A stretch of DNA of 64,000 bases from Rhodoferax sp. U11-2br (GCF_018619435.1 NZ_JAHFZF010000015.1:39022-103021), one strand, 5' to 3'. Positions 29,164 to 38,238 are shown, numbered from the stretch's first letter. The notes: generated from the sequence alone by a model not told the origin. Translations and numbers: made by a program.

Positions 29164-29481
29164 ATGCTGCTCATGCGTCCCTACAAACACCCCGCTGCCA
29201 GTGAACTCTCACTTGAGCGCGTGCTTTACGCCTTGAGCGATTCGATCCGCCTAGAAATCGTCCGGCAGTTGGCGGGTGTGGAGGTGGCAACCTGCGGCGA
29301 TCTTGACGGCGGGCGACCGAAATCTACCGTCTCTCACCATTTCAAGGTGTTGCGCGAGTCGGGATTGGTGCGCACCGAAAACAACGGCACCATCCACATG
29401 AACTCGCTGCGCCGCGCAGACATCGACAGTCGCTTCCCGGGGTTGCTGACCGCCATATTGGCGCAACACCCAGCAGACTAG
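29164..29481 (+). CDS. ArsR-family winged-helix regulator, likely of xenA
   Basis: The 105-residue protein is a compact winged helix-turn-helix: ERVLYALSDSIRLEIVRQLA, then the recognition helix KSTVSHHFKVLRESGLV, then the wing RTENNGTIHMNSLR. It lacks the CVC metal motif of arsenic sensors; one cysteine (VATCGDL) could sense electrophiles. It is divergent from the xenA-type reductase with a palindromic operator in between, so it probably represses itself and xenA. A second ATG at 29173 is an alternative start. Confidence 0.85.
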   Translation: MLLMRPYKHPAASELSLERVLYALSDSIRLEIVRQLAGVEVATCGDLDGGRPKSTVSHHFKVLRESGLVRTENNGTIHMNSLRRADIDSRFPGLLTAILAQHPAD

Positions 29482-29555
29482 ACCTATCGGGTGTGGCTAC
29501 GCATCCGTAACCAGCTGAGTCCAGTCCGCATGGCTACGGGCTGGCGGGCGCCAGC

Positions 29556-30392
29556 TCACAGGGGTTTGTTGATCAGGGTGTCTTCTATCTTGCCGGCCAG
29601 TTGCGACACCGCCAACGCCGCCGGGCAACCCGGCGTGGACAAAATCAGCAGCTGACGGCGCATCACGGCCTGGCGCACCGCGGTATCTGCCGGGATGTCA
29701 CCCATGTGGATCAGGCGAACTTTTTCACCCGGCTTGGCCACCACAAAACGGTCCAGCACCTGTTGCAGCTGGGTGGTGATGGCGCGGCCATCCCCCATGC
29801 GGGCGGTCTGGTTGATCACCATACGGATGGTGCGCCGTTGTTGTTCCCCTACCAGCACCTTGATGGTGGCGTAGGCGTCGGTCAGCGATGTGGGTTCGGG
29901 TGTGGCCACCACCAGCACCTCGGAGGCTAGAGACACCGCAAACAGCACCACGTCCGAAATGCCGGCACCGGTGTCGAGCAACACGATGTCGTAGTGCGGC
30001 AGCAAGCCCGACATGATGTGTAAAAAATCTTGCCGCACGGTGGGGGTCAGGCGGGAATACTCGACCATGCCCGAGCCAGCCAGCAACACCGAGAACCCAC
30101 CCGGCGCCCGCACAATCGCCTCTTCGAGTTTGGCTTTGCCGGTGAACACATCGTGCAGCGTGATCTTCGGGTACAGATTGAGCACCACGTCCAGATTGGC
30201 CAGCCCCAGGTCGGCATCCAGCACCAGCACTTTTTGGCCGCGTTTGGCCAAAGCCGCAGCCAGATTGGCTGACACAAACGTCTTGCCCACACCACCTTTG
30301 CCGCTGGTGACGGCCACCACCTTGCCCAGTGGTTTCACGGGAGCGGGTTTTGCCACGGGGCGCTCTGCAGTGGGTCGCGTTTCGTCGTTCAT
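29556..30392 (-). CDS. MinD/FlhG-like P-loop ATPase
   Basis: The 278-residue protein has the deviant Walker A motif SGKGGVGKTFVSANLA (residues 30-45), the switch DADLGLANLDVVL and the Walker B-like DIVLLDTGAGISD, as in FlhG/FleN and MinD. There is no obvious C-terminal amphipathic membrane-targeting helix. FlhG controls flagellar number with FlhF, but no flagellar gene lies nearby. Its partner is a GGDEF cyclase whose stop lies one base before this start, so the pair is probably coupled. The function may be flagellar or another polar task; I cannot decide. Confidence 0.75.
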   Translation of the reverse strand: MNDETRPTAERPVAKPAPVKPLGKVVAVTSGKGGVGKTFVSANLAAALAKRGQKVLVLDADLGLANLDVVLNLYPKITLHDVFTGKAKLEEAIVRAPGGFSVLLAGSGMVEYSRLTPTVRQDFLHIMSGLLPHYDIVLLDTGAGISDVVLFAVSLASEVLVVATPEPTSLTDAYATIKVLVGEQQRRTIRMVINQTARMGDGRAITTQLQQVLDRFVVAKPGEKVRLIHMGDIPADTAVRQAVMRRQLLILSTPGCPAALAVSQLAGKIEDTLINKPL

Positions 30393-30393
30393 T

Positions 30394-31185
30394 TCAGTTC
30401 ACTCTGTTCATAACGCTACCTGACGAACCGGTAGAACCATCGTTGGCAATGCTCTCAATCCAGGCTGGGTCACCCAAGGAGAGGGGACCAAACAGCAAAT
30501 TCTTTTCCTCGGCGCTGACCGCCAGCATCGGTTGCGCCTCAATACACACGCGGTCACGACCTTCCGATTTGGCGCGATACAACTCGATGTCGGCCCGGTC
30601 CACCCACAGCTCGGAGGTCGAGCGCACCCAGCGCGGCGCAAACGCACCACCAATGCTGATGGTCACCCGCAGAGCCACCCCGGATGGCAACTCCACCTTC
30701 AACGCGCTGACAGAGTCACGAATCCGCTCTGCAACCTGCAGGCCATATTGACCCTGGCAGCTCGGCAAAATGATGGCGAACTCTTCACCACCAAAACGCG
30801 CCACGGTGTCCATCGGGCGCACACAGCCCGCCAGTGTTTTTGCAACCGCTTGCAGCACCGCGTCACCCGCTGGGTGGCCGAATTGGTCGTTGACACTCTT
30901 GAAATGGTCGATATCGAGCATCAGCAGCAGGGCGGACTCACCTGAGCGTGCCACCATCTCGATCTCGCGCATCAGGATGCTCTGAAAATAGCGTCGATTG
31001 GAGAGACCGGTCAGTGGATCTTTGAGGGACAACTCGCTGAGTTTGTCGATCACCGCCTGCAAAAATTCGGTGGAGTCCGCGTGCCGGTCAGGCAGGCGTT
31101 GGCCACTATGCTCCAGCAATGCTCGCGCATCGTCCAGCCGCAATTGGCGCAAATCAACCAGAGGGGATGCAGTGGAAGAACTCAA
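30394..31185 (-). CDS. Soluble diguanylate cyclase (GGDEF)
   Basis: The 263-residue protein has a GGDEF domain with an intact active site (ARFGGEEFAIILP) and the inhibitory I-site RPMD five residues before it. The family entry motif DPLTGLSNRRYFQ and LLMLDIDHFKSVND are present. The N-terminal 60 residues form no recognised sensor domain and no membrane helix is seen, so the enzyme is cytosolic. It should make cyclic di-GMP with product inhibition. It is followed directly by the MinD/FlhG-like ATPase gene. Confidence 0.9.
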   Translation of the reverse strand: MSSSTASPLVDLRQLRLDDARALLEHSGQRLPDRHADSTEFLQAVIDKLSELSLKDPLTGLSNRRYFQSILMREIEMVARSGESALLLMLDIDHFKSVNDQFGHPAGDAVLQAVAKTLAGCVRPMDTVARFGGEEFAIILPSCQGQYGLQVAERIRDSVSALKVELPSGVALRVTISIGGAFAPRWVRSTSELWVDRADIELYRAKSEGRDRVCIEAQPMLAVSAEEKNLLFGPLSLGDPAWIESIANDGSTGSSGSVMNRVN

Positions 31186-31261
31186 GGTGGCGACGCTTGT
31201 TGGGATGCTTTGAGTCTAACAGGTCTGACATTTGTCCCAGGCTAACAACAGAGGTTGATGG

Positions 31262-31870
31262 ATGAGCCTGTTGTATGGTTTCTTCTTTGATGTGAGTCGG
31301 GTGTCTATCGTTACAGAAGGGTACAAATTGACAGGCAGACACACATTGCTTTTTTGCCAGCGCCTGTTGTTGGCTGGGCTGGTGAGCCTGTTTGCTACAA
31401 ATGCTGAAGCTGATGAGGCTTATATGGCAAGGGCTGAGTCCGTTTCTGATGGCGATACCTTGTGGGTTGAGCCGGAGGCGGGCGGGGCACCGCGCAAACT
31501 GCGCCTGTTGGGGGTGGATGCCCCGGAACTCTGCCAGAGTGGTGGTGTGGCCGCACGCGAAGCCTTGCGTGTCCTGGTGCTGCAACGCCGGCTCAGGGTG
31601 CAGGTCAAGTATCTGGATGACTATGGCCGTGGCCTGGCCCGGATCGCGGTGGGCGGGCAGGATGTGGCCGAGGTGATGGTGCGTCAAGGCTGGGCCTGGT
31701 CGAGCCGCTGGCGACGCAGTCTGGGGCCGTATGCAGAGCAGGAAGCACAGGCGCGCCAGGCTAGGCTCGGTGTGTTTGCCCAGCCCAGCCCCGAGTTGCC
31801 GCGCGACTTTCGCCGACGTCACGGCAGCTGCTTTGTACCTGATGACAAGGGTGGTTTCAAGCTGAAGTGA
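31262..31870 (+). CDS. Secreted thermonuclease-like (SNase) protein
   Basis: The protein of up to 202 residues has the staphylococcal nuclease fold: VSDGDTLWV, then RKLRLLGVDAPEL (catalytic Arg and Asp), QVKYLDDYGRGLARI and VRQGWAWSSR. A hydrophobic segment (LLLAGLVSLFATNAEA, about residues 35-50) looks like a signal peptide, so a start nearer to it, for example a TTG at 31328, is possible. The end of that signal segment (ATNAEADEAYMARAESV) is encoded by a copy of the interspersed repeat. The gene overlaps moeB tail to tail by 14 bases. Confidence 0.8.
   Translation: MSLLYGFFFDVSRVSIVTEGYKLTGRHTLLFCQRLLLAGLVSLFATNAEADEAYMARAESVSDGDTLWVEPEAGGAPRKLRLLGVDAPELCQSGGVAAREALRVLVLQRRLRVQVKYLDDYGRGLARIAVGGQDVAEVMVRQGWAWSSRWRRSLGPYAEQEAQARQARLGVFAQPSPELPRDFRRRHGSCFVPDDKGGFKLK
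31394..31445 (+). repeat. Interspersed repeat copy inside the nuclease gene
   Basis: The block GCTACAAATGCTGAAGCTGA continues to GCAAGGGCTGAGTCC, a good match to the repeat core. It supplies codons 45-61, at the predicted signal peptide cleavage region. Confidence 0.6.
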
Positions 31871-32615
31871 GCGGGCCACACACCGAGCAGCTGGGATTGC
31901 GCCTGAGCCCGATCTCGGTGAAGTGCATGGCCCGGCCATCGAGCATCAGCAAACGGCCGGTGAGTGGCTGCCCAACACCGCCCAATAGCTTGAGTGCTTC
32001 GGCGGCCTGCAAACTGCCGATGACACCCACCAGCGGTGCAAACACACCCAGGGTGGCGCAGTGGCTGTCTTCTGGTGGTGTCTCTGGCGGGAAAAGGCAG
32101 GCGTAGCAGGGTGAGCTCGGCTCACGCGGGTCGTACACCGCCAGTTGCCCGTCAAAACGGATGGCAGCGCCCGACACCAGTGGCTTGTTGTGTTTCACGC
32201 AGGCGGCGTTGATGGCCTGGCGCGTGGCAAAGTTGTCGCAGCAGTCCAGCACCACGTCCGCCTGGGCGACCAGGGTGTCCAGCAGCGCAGCGTCAGCCCG
32301 GGCCTGGATGCGGGTGACGTGCACCTGGTCGTTCAATGCCGCCAGGGTGGTTTGCAGCGAGTCCACCTTGGGCCAGCCAACTTGGGCCTGGGTGTGGGCA
32401 ATCTGGCGTTGCAAATTTGTCAGGTCCACCGTGTCGTGGTCCACCACGGTGATGTGGCCCACACCGGCTGAGCACAGGTACAGTGCGGCCGGACAGCCCA
32501 GGCCGCCCGCACCAATGATCAGCGCCTGGGCCTGGTTAAAACGTGTTTGCCCTTCAAAGCCAATCTCATCGAGCAGAAGGTGGCGCGAGTAACGCAGCAG
32601 GTCGCTGTCTTGCAT
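31857..32615 (-). CDS. moeB: MoeB/ThiF-type adenylyltransferase
   Basis: The 252-residue protein has the nucleotide-binding GAGGLGCPAALYL, the conserved NLQRQIAHT arginines, and two zinc cysteine pairs (CYACLFP and CSVCGPL). It adenylates the C-terminal glycine of a sulfur-carrier protein such as MoaD or ThiS. No rhodanese domain is fused. It ends the minus-strand set gpmA-ctpA-moeB, a common betaproteobacterial arrangement. Whether it serves molybdopterin or thiamine synthesis cannot be told from sequence alone. Confidence 0.88.
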   Translation of the reverse strand: MQDSDLLRYSRHLLLDEIGFEGQTRFNQAQALIIGAGGLGCPAALYLCSAGVGHITVVDHDTVDLTNLQRQIAHTQAQVGWPKVDSLQTTLAALNDQVHVTRIQARADAALLDTLVAQADVVLDCCDNFATRQAINAACVKHNKPLVSGAAIRFDGQLAVYDPREPSSPCYACLFPPETPPEDSHCATLGVFAPLVGVIGSLQAAEALKLLGGVGQPLTGRLLMLDGRAMHFTEIGLRRNPSCSVCGPLTSA

Positions 32616-32629
32616 CTGCCAGCACGGAC

Positions 32630-34099
32630 TCAGTTGTCTTTTTTTTCTTCGGCGCGTTCAACCTGGGTTTTGCTGGCCAACACGGGTTGACCCTTGAGTT
32701 GTTTGATGGCTTGTTGCAGCTGGAAGTCCTTGTCCGAACCGTACTCGGGCAACTTGCGATCGGCCGCAGGTTTTTTCATTTCTTCTTCCAGTTTCTTGCG
32801 GGCTTCTTCGCGCACTTTCTCGCGCGCGGCATCCTTGACCTCATCACCTTGTCCACTGGCCAGGTGCTTTTCCAGGTCAGCTTCACGGGTGCGCAGGGCC
32901 GCAAACAGGTTGCCTTCTTCGGTCTCATCAACCATCACATCGGGCACGATGCCTTTGGCCTGAATCGACTTACCGCTGGGTGTGTAGTAGCGGCTGGTGG
33001 TGAGTTTGAGTGCAGCCGTTGGACAGTTGTCCATGCGGAATGCGCCGTCCAGGCACACTGCAGTTTGTACCGAGCCCTTGCCAAAGGTCTGGCTACCCAG
33101 CAGCTTGGCACGATGGTGGTCCTGCAACGCACCGGCCACAATTTCGCTGGCCGAGGCCGAGCCTTCGTTCACCAGCACCACCAAGGGCACGGTGCTAAGG
33201 GCTTTGCGGGTGGCCGGGTTCAGTTGTGCCAGCGGGTCGTTGCCATGGCGGGCGTAAAACTGGGGTGACGCTTTGTAAGTGAACTTGCTCTCGGGCAACT
33301 GGCCGTTGGCCGACACCACGGTGACGTTCTCCGGCAAGAAGGCGGCCGAGATGGCCACCGCAGCGTCTAGGTAACCTCCCGGGTCGTTGCGCAAATCCAG
33401 CACCAGGCCTTTGAGGCGCGGCTCCTGCTTGTACATGTCTTCCACCTTGCGCGCAAAGTCCGCCACCGTGCGTTCCTGGAATTGGCTCAGCCGAACCCAG
33501 CCATAACCGGGCTCGACGATGCGGGCTTTGACGCTTTGTGTTTTGATCAGTTCGCGGGTGATGGTCACCTGGAACGTGCGGTTCTCGTCCTTGCGGAACA
33601 CACTCAGCAGCACCTTGGTGTCGGGCTCACCCCGCATGCGTTTGACACCTTCGTTGAGCGACAGCCCTTTGACCAAGGTGTCGTCAATCTTGACGATCAG
33701 GTCGTTGGGTTTGAGGCCGGCTTTGAAGGCGGGCGAGTCCTCAATGGGTGAGACCACCTTGATGTAGCCGTCCTCCTGGGTGATCTCGATGCCAACGCCG
33801 ACAAACTTGCCGGTGGTGCCTTCGTTGAAATCTTTCAGGGTCTTGGCATCCATGTAGACCGAATGGGGGTCCAGCCCTGCCACCATGCCGGCAATCGCAT
33901 CGGTGATGAGTTTTTTCTCGTCCACTGGATCGACATAGTTGCTTTTGACCATGCTGAACACGGCAGCCAGTTGCTGCAGCTCTTCGAGCGGCAAGGGCGC
34001 CAGTGAGCCACGTGCTGCGGTTTGCAGCGAGATGCTGGCCAGGGCGCCAGCCAGCGCTCCGGCAGACAGTAAGCCAACGATTTTCAATTTGTGACCCAT
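32630..34099 (-). CDS. ctpA: Carboxy-terminal processing protease (S41 family)
   Basis: Translation from the ATG at 34099 gives 489 residues with an N-terminal membrane anchor (KIVGLLSAGALAGALASISL). A PDZ domain (about residues 85-170) and an S41 peptidase domain follow. The catalytic serine lies in NEGSASASEIVAGAL and the catalytic lysine in FGKGSVQ. Such proteases cut unfolded or C-terminally marked proteins in the periplasm. The frame is open for 70 more codons upstream, but that part is unlike the family and runs into the end of gpmA. The C-terminal tail is charged and repetitive. Confidence 0.92.
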   Translation of the reverse strand: MGHKLKIVGLLSAGALAGALASISLQTAARGSLAPLPLEELQQLAAVFSMVKSNYVDPVDEKKLITDAIAGMVAGLDPHSVYMDAKTLKDFNEGTTGKFVGVGIEITQEDGYIKVVSPIEDSPAFKAGLKPNDLIVKIDDTLVKGLSLNEGVKRMRGEPDTKVLLSVFRKDENRTFQVTITRELIKTQSVKARIVEPGYGWVRLSQFQERTVADFARKVEDMYKQEPRLKGLVLDLRNDPGGYLDAAVAISAAFLPENVTVVSANGQLPESKFTYKASPQFYARHGNDPLAQLNPATRKALSTVPLVVLVNEGSASASEIVAGALQDHHRAKLLGSQTFGKGSVQTAVCLDGAFRMDNCPTAALKLTTSRYYTPSGKSIQAKGIVPDVMVDETEEGNLFAALRTREADLEKHLASGQGDEVKDAAREKVREEARKKLEEEMKKPAADRKLPEYGSDKDFQLQQAIKQLKGQPVLASKTQVERAEEKKDN

Positions 34100-34187
34100 T
34101 TTTGATTCCAAAGCGTGAGGATGCGAGGTGTGATGAGCCGTTTGGACCATGAACCCGGGTGTGGGTTCCGTGTCCGGCTGCTCTATT

Positions 34188-34931
34188 TCAGGTTTTGCCT
34201 TGAGCGGCCACAGCGGCAGCGGCCTTGGCCGCCGCCTCAGCGTCACCCAGATAGTAGTGGCGAATGGGTTTGAGCTCGTCATCAAGCTCATAAACCAGTG
34301 GAATGCCATTGGGAATGTTCAAACCCACGATGTTGTCGTCGGAGATGTTGTCGATGTACTTGACCAGCGCCCGGATCGAGTTGCCGTGTGCCGCCACCAC
34401 CAACCGTTTGCCACGTTGCAAAGCCGGTGCCAGCGCGTCGTTCCAGAACGGCATCACACGCACCACGGTGTCTTTGAGGCATTCGGTCAAGGGGATCTGG
34501 CCGGGTGCGAGTTTGCTGTAGCGGATGTCGCCGCGTTCGCAACGCGGGTCGGTGGCTTCCAGAGCGGGTGGCGGTGTGTCATAACTGCGGCGCCAGACTT
34601 GCACCTGCGCCTCACCGTATTGTTTGGCCGTCTCGGACTTGTTCAGGCCCTGCAAGGCGCCGTAGTGGCGTTCGTTCAGACGCCAACTGTTGACCACCGG
34701 CAGCCAGGTGCGGTCCATCTCGTCGAGCACATGCCACAGGGTGTGGGTGGCGCGTTTGAGCACGCTGGTGCAACACACGTCAAAGTCATACCCACCAGCC
34801 TTGAGCAGACGCCCGGCTTGCCTGGCCTGCTCGATGCCCAGCGGCGTCAGCTCGACATCGGTCCAGCCTGTGAATCGGTTTTCCAGATTCCAGGTGGATT
34901 CGCCATGGCGAATAAGGACAAGCTTGTGCAT
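34188..34931 (-). CDS. gpmA: 2,3-bisphosphoglycerate-dependent phosphoglycerate mutase
   Basis: The 247-residue protein starts [20 protein letters not shown], containing the phosphohistidine motif RHGES, and has [14 protein letters not shown] and [13 protein letters not shown] with the second catalytic histidine. It interconverts 2- and 3-phosphoglycerate in glycolysis. The ATG at 34931 is chosen; a TTG nine bases upstream is less likely. It begins the gpmA-ctpA-moeB set and is divergent from the rhodanese gene. Confidence 0.95.
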   Translation of the reverse strand: MHKLVLIRHGESTWNLENRFTGWTDVELTPLGIEQARQAGRLLKAGGYDFDVCCTSVLKRATHTLWHVLDEMDRTWLPVVNSWRLNERHYGALQGLNKSETAKQYGEAQVQVWRRSYDTPPPALEATDPRCERGDIRYSKLAPGQIPLTECLKDTVVRVMPFWNDALAPALQRGKRLVVAAHGNSIRALVKYIDNISDDNIVGLNIPNGIPLVYELDDELKPIRHYYLGDAEAAAKAAAAVAAQGKT

Positions 34932-34970
34932 GGTTTCCAATCGATGTCGGTAATGGGAACAAGCGCATTC

Positions 34971-34976
34971 TAAAAT
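34971..34976 (+). promoter_or_regulatory. Possible -10 box upstream of the rhodanese-grxC-secB-gpsA operon
   Basis: TAAAAT at this position lies 39 bases before the GTG start of the rhodanese gene, in the short divergent region with gpmA. No clear -35 hexamer is seen, so confidence is low. Confidence 0.3.
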
Positions 34977-35014
34977 GCGCGGCTAAGGTCATTTCTCAAC
35001 ATAAGGATTCGCAA

Positions 35015-35422
35015 GTGAAATTTATTCTCGACAACTGGATGATGATTGCCGTGGCATTGGCATCTGGTGGCATGTTGTTGTGGCCGCTCATCAAAGGTGG
35101 CGCGACCGGTGGTTTGAGCGCCGAGGCTGCAGTGCAGCTGATCAACCGCGAAAAAGCGGTGGTGGTGGATGTATGTGAAACCGATGAGTTTGCGACCGGG
35201 CATGTGGTGGGTGCCAAGAACATTCCTCTGGGCCAGTTGGAAGAAAAATTGGCGGGTGCGGTCAAGAACAAGGCTTTGCCCCTGATCCTGGTGTGCCGCT
35301 CGGGCGCGCGCAGCGGCCGCGCAGTGGCAGTGGCCAAAAAGCTCGGTTTCGAGAAGGCGCAATCGCTCTCGGGTGGCATGGGCGCCTGGCGCGCGGCCAA
35401 TTTGCCGGTTGAAAAAGCCTGA
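35015..35422 (+). CDS. Membrane-anchored rhodanese-like protein
   Basis: The 135-residue protein starts at GTG 35015, behind AAGGA. It has an N-terminal membrane helix (WMMIAVALASGGMLLWPLI) and one rhodanese domain with the active-site loop CRSGARSGRA. It is YibN-like in architecture and in context: the neighbours grxC, secB and gpsA follow in the order also seen in enterobacteria. It may transfer sulfur or act in redox quality control; the exact substrate is not known. Confidence 0.85.
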   Translation: MKFILDNWMMIAVALASGGMLLWPLIKGGATGGLSAEAAVQLINREKAVVVDVCETDEFATGHVVGAKNIPLGQLEEKLAGAVKNKALPLILVCRSGARSGRAVAVAKKLGFEKAQSLSGGMGAWRAANLPVEKA

Positions 35423-35446
35423 TTCTTCTGATCGAAAGCCCTCTTT

Positions 35447-35704
35447 ATGCAAGCTGTCAAGATGTACACCACGGCTGTCTGCCCTTACTGCATACGTGCC
35501 AAACAACTGCTCAAGTCGCGCGGCGTTGAGGTCATCGACGAAATCCGCATCGATCTGGACTTGCAACAACGCGACCAGATGATGAGTCTCACCGGTCGAC
35601 GCACCGTGCCACAGATCTTCATCGGCAGCACCCATGTGGGTGGCTGTGATGACCTGGTGGCACTCGACGCACGCGGTGGTCTGATGCCGCTGCTGCAGTC
35701 CTGA
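35447..35704 (+). CDS. grxC: Glutaredoxin 3
   Basis: The 85-residue protein has the dithiol active site [14 protein letters not shown], the cis-proline segment RTVPQIFIG and the glutathione-binding GGCDDL. It reduces disulfides and glutathione mixed disulfides using glutathione; a glutathione reductase gene lies at 51818-53194. The size is standard for GrxC. It starts 24 bases after the rhodanese gene. Confidence 0.93.
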   Translation: MQAVKMYTTAVCPYCIRAKQLLKSRGVEVIDEIRIDLDLQQRDQMMSLTGRRTVPQIFIGSTHVGGCDDLVALDARGGLMPLLQS

Positions 35705-35711
35705 CTTTTTT

Positions 35712-35735
35712 CTGGCGCTGCGGGCGCCGCAGGCG
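35712..35735 (+). other. GC-rich hairpin between grxC and secB
   Basis: GGCGCTGCGG and CCGCAGGCGCC can pair with one bulged base around a short loop. No T-run follows, so it could attenuate or stabilise the transcript rather than terminate it. Confidence 0.35.
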
Positions 35736-35772
35736 CCGGGCGCCCTCCCGATTTACCAACCACGAGAACCTT

Positions 35773-36225
35773 ATGTCCGATACCCCCAACCCCGTTTTCC
35801 AGATTCAGCGCGTTTACCTGAAGGAAGCCTCTCTGGAGCAGCCCAACTCACCCGCCATCCTGCTTGAACAGGAACAGCCCACGGTGGACATCCAATTGGG
35901 TGTGAATGCCTCGACCGTGGCCGACGGTGTGTATGAAGTGGTGGTGACGGCCACCGTGCAGACCAAGATCAAGGAGCGCACCGTGTTCTTGGTCGAAGCC
36001 TCGCAAGCCGGCATTTTCGAGATCCGCAACCTGCCGGACGAACAGATGGGCCCGATCATGGGCATCGCCTGCCCGCAAATCGTCTACCCGTATTTGCGCA
36101 GCAATGTGTCTGACCTGATCCAGCGCGGCGGTTTCCCGCCGGTGCACCTGTCGGAAATCAACTTCCAGGCGATGTACGAGCAACAACAGGCCGCCCAAAC
36201 CGAAGAGACCCCCGCGGTTCAGTAA
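35773..36225 (+). CDS. secB: Protein-export chaperone SecB
   Basis: The 150-residue acidic protein matches Sec[21 protein letters not shown] near the start, [18 protein letters not shown] in the middle, and [20 protein letters not shown] with [11 protein letters not shown] toward the end. SecB forms a tetramer that keeps preproteins unfolded and delivers them to SecA. It lies between grxC and gpsA as in many proteobacteria. Confidence 0.96.
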   Translation: MSDTPNPVFQIQRVYLKEASLEQPNSPAILLEQEQPTVDIQLGVNASTVADGVYEVVVTATVQTKIKERTVFLVEASQAGIFEIRNLPDEQMGPIMGIACPQIVYPYLRSNVSDLIQRGGFPPVHLSEINFQAMYEQQQAAQTEETPAVQ

Positions 36226-36233
36226 GTTATTGA

Positions 36234-36284
36234 CCATATTGGCCTGTAGCCCTTGAATCACTTGCCTCAGCAGCTATGAAAATA
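36234..36284 (-). repeat. Interspersed repeat copy spanning the secB-gpsA junction
   Basis: On the plus strand GGCCTGTAGCCCTTGAATCA is followed by CAGCAGCTATGAAAATAATG; the minus strand gives the repeat core AAGGGCTACAGGCC. The gpsA start codon (36276) lies inside its end. Confidence 0.6.
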
Positions 36285-37298
36285 ATGGTTCTGGGTGCCG
36301 GTGCTTGGGGCACGGCGCTGGCCAGCAGTGCGGCGGCACACGGCGCCGGACACCAGGTCAGCTTGTGGGCGCGTGATACCCGCCAGGTGTTGGCGCTGCA
36401 GCAGCAGCGTGCCAACCAGCGTTACCTGCCCGGTGTGGCCTTGGCGCCCGCGCTGCAATTCAGTGCCGCGCCCGTGGCCGAGCTGCCCGCTCTGGCCAAC
36501 ACCTGTGACTTGGTGGTGGTCGCCACCCCGATGGCAGCTTTGCGACAGATGGTGCAGGCGCTGCGTAACTGCCGTGTGCCCGTGGCCTGGTTGTGCAAGG
36601 GGTTTGAGGCTCCGGTTTCTGAGCCTTTTGGGCTGCTAGCCCACGAGATACAAGGGAGTATTGCTCCTGAAATGCAAGCGGGTGTGCTCAGTGGCCCCAG
36701 CTTCGCACTCGAAGTGGCGCGTGGCCAGCCGACCGCGCTGGTGGCCGCCAGTGCCCATGAGGCGGTGCGCCAGGCGTTGGTGGCTGCGTTTCACAGTTCG
36801 GCGCTGCGGGTTTATGCCAACGACGACATCGTGGGGGTGGAGGTCGGTGGCGCGGTGAAAAACGTGCTGGCGATTGCCACCGGCCTGTGTGATGGCCTGA
36901 ACCTGGGCCTCAATGCCCGTGCCGCCCTGATCACACGGGGCCTGGCTGAGATGACGCGCCTGGGTGTCGCCCTGGGCGCCCGTGCCGAAACCTTCATGGG
37001 CCTGAGTGGTCTGGGGGATCTGGTGCTGACTGCGACTGGTGACTTGTCGCGCAACCGCCAGGTGGGTCTGGCGCTGGCGCAAGGGCAGAGCTTGCAACAG
37101 GCCACCGGTGCCCTGGGCCATGTGGCCGAAGGGGTTTACAGTGCTCGCACAGTGGTGCAGCGCGCCGCCCATCTGGGGGTGGACATGCCGATTGCCCAGG
37201 CAGTGGTCGATTTGCTGGACGGACGCATGACACCGCGCCAGTCCGTCGCGCGTTTGATGGGGCGTGAGCCCACCACCGAACTGGCGGCTTTGGTTTAG
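36276..37298 (+). CDS. gpsA: Glycerol-3-phosphate dehydrogenase [NAD(P)+]
   Basis: The 340-residue protein has the Rossmann motif [12 protein letters not shown], the substrate-site lysine in [20 protein letters not shown] and [14 protein letters not shown]. It makes sn-glycerol-3-phosphate for phospholipids. The start codon lies within a copy of the interspersed repeat and has no good ribosome binding site. A second repeat-like block encodes about residues 118-135 ([18 protein letters not shown]). Despite this the conserved motifs are intact. Confidence 0.94.
   Translation: MKIMVLGAGAWGTALASSAAAHGAGHQVSLWARDTRQVLALQQQRANQRYLPGVALAPALQFSAAPVAELPALANTCDLVVVATPMAALRQMVQALRNCRVPVAWLCKGFEAPVSEPFGLLAHEIQGSIAPEMQAGVLSGPSFALEVARGQPTALVAASAHEAVRQALVAAFHSSALRVYANDDIVGVEVGGAVKNVLAIATGLCDGLNLGLNARAALITRGLAEMTRLGVALGARAETFMGLSGLGDLVLTATGDLSRNRQVGLALAQGQSLQQATGALGHVAEGVYSARTVVQRAAHLGVDMPIAQAVVDLLDGRMTPRQSVARLMGREPTTELAALV
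36629..36679 (-). repeat. Interspersed repeat copy inside gpsA
   Basis: The minus strand reads GCTTGCATTTCAGGAGCAAT and then CTCCCTTGTATC and GGGCTAGCAGCCC, similar in layout to the other copies. The frame stays open. Confidence 0.45.
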
Positions 37299-37319
37299 AA
37301 GAATACGCAGGAGGATCTG

Positions 37320-38198
37320 ATGGCAGCTTATTTTGATTTTTCCGCCGAAGCCGTGGCGGCGCTGGCGCAGGCCGATGTGGCACGGGCTCTGCTCGAAGAT
37401 GTCGGTGACGCCGACCTCACCGCCGGTCTGGTCGACCCCACGCGCCTGGCTCGGGCCACCGTGGTGGCGCGTGAGTCTGCGGTGATTTGTGGCGCGCCCT
37501 GGGTGGAGCGCGCGTTTCGGGTGCTGGCCCCGACGGTTGAATTGACCTGGCACATCGGCGAGGGCCACCGCGCCGCAGCCGATCAGGTGGTACTGGAGGT
37601 GCACGGGCAGGCACGTGCTTTGTTGACCGCCGAGCGCACCGCGCTCAATTTCCTGCAATTGCTCAGCGCAGTCGCCACCAAAACTGCGAACTTTGTGCAG
37701 GCGGTGCGCGAGGTGCCTGGCGCCCGTACCAACATCGTTGACACCCGCAAAACCCTGCCGGGCCTGCGCCTGGCGCAGAAATACGCGGTGCACATGGGCG
37801 GCGGTGTGAACCACCGGCTGGGTCTGTATGACGCGGTGCTGATCAAGGAAAACCACATCGCCGCCGCCGGTGGTGTGCGCGCCGTGTTGCAACGTGCCGC
37901 CGAAGTGGCGCCGCAGGCCCGTTTTGTCGAGATCGAGGTGGAGAGCCTGGAGCAGCTCAAGGAAGCGCTGGACGCCGGTGCCACCATGATCCTGCTTGAC
38001 AACATGGGCCTGATGCACCTGCACGAGGCGGTGCGCATCACCGCCGGGCGTGCGGTGCTCGAGGTGTCGGGGGGTGTCAATCTGTCGAGCGTCTGTGCGA
38101 TTGCCTCCACCGGGGTTGATCGCATCTCGATTGGCGCTTTGACGAAAAACGTCAAGGCCGTCGACTTTTCGATGCGATTTGCCGATGACCCGCTCTGA
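37320..38198 (+). CDS. nadC: Quinolinate phosphoribosyltransferase (decarboxylating)
   Basis: The 292-residue protein shows the NadC signatures [46 protein letters not shown] and [19 protein letters not shown]. It converts quinolinate and phosphoribosyl pyrophosphate to nicotinate mononucleotide in NAD synthesis. nadA follows 40 bases downstream and nadB lies at 41676-43280 on the other strand, so the whole aspartate-to-NaMN route is in this window. Confidence 0.95.
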   Translation: MAAYFDFSAEAVAALAQADVARALLEDVGDADLTAGLVDPTRLARATVVARESAVICGAPWVERAFRVLAPTVELTWHIGEGHRAAADQVVLEVHGQARALLTAERTALNFLQLLSAVATKTANFVQAVREVPGARTNIVDTRKTLPGLRLAQKYAVHMGGGVNHRLGLYDAVLIKENHIAAAGGVRAVLQRAAEVAPQARFVEIEVESLEQLKEALDAGATMILLDNMGLMHLHEAVRITAGRAVLEVSGGVNLSSVCAIASTGVDRISIGALTKNVKAVDFSMRFADDPL

Positions 38199-38238
38199 GC
38201 CTGGCGGGACAACTCATATTCTTGAATCTGGAGTCACC

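Noticed and set aside
36636..38024. A 462-codon minus-strand open frame across gpsA and nadC
   Set aside because: It spans two genes with clear enzymatic motifs on the other strand and is histidine- and glutamine-rich without any domain.
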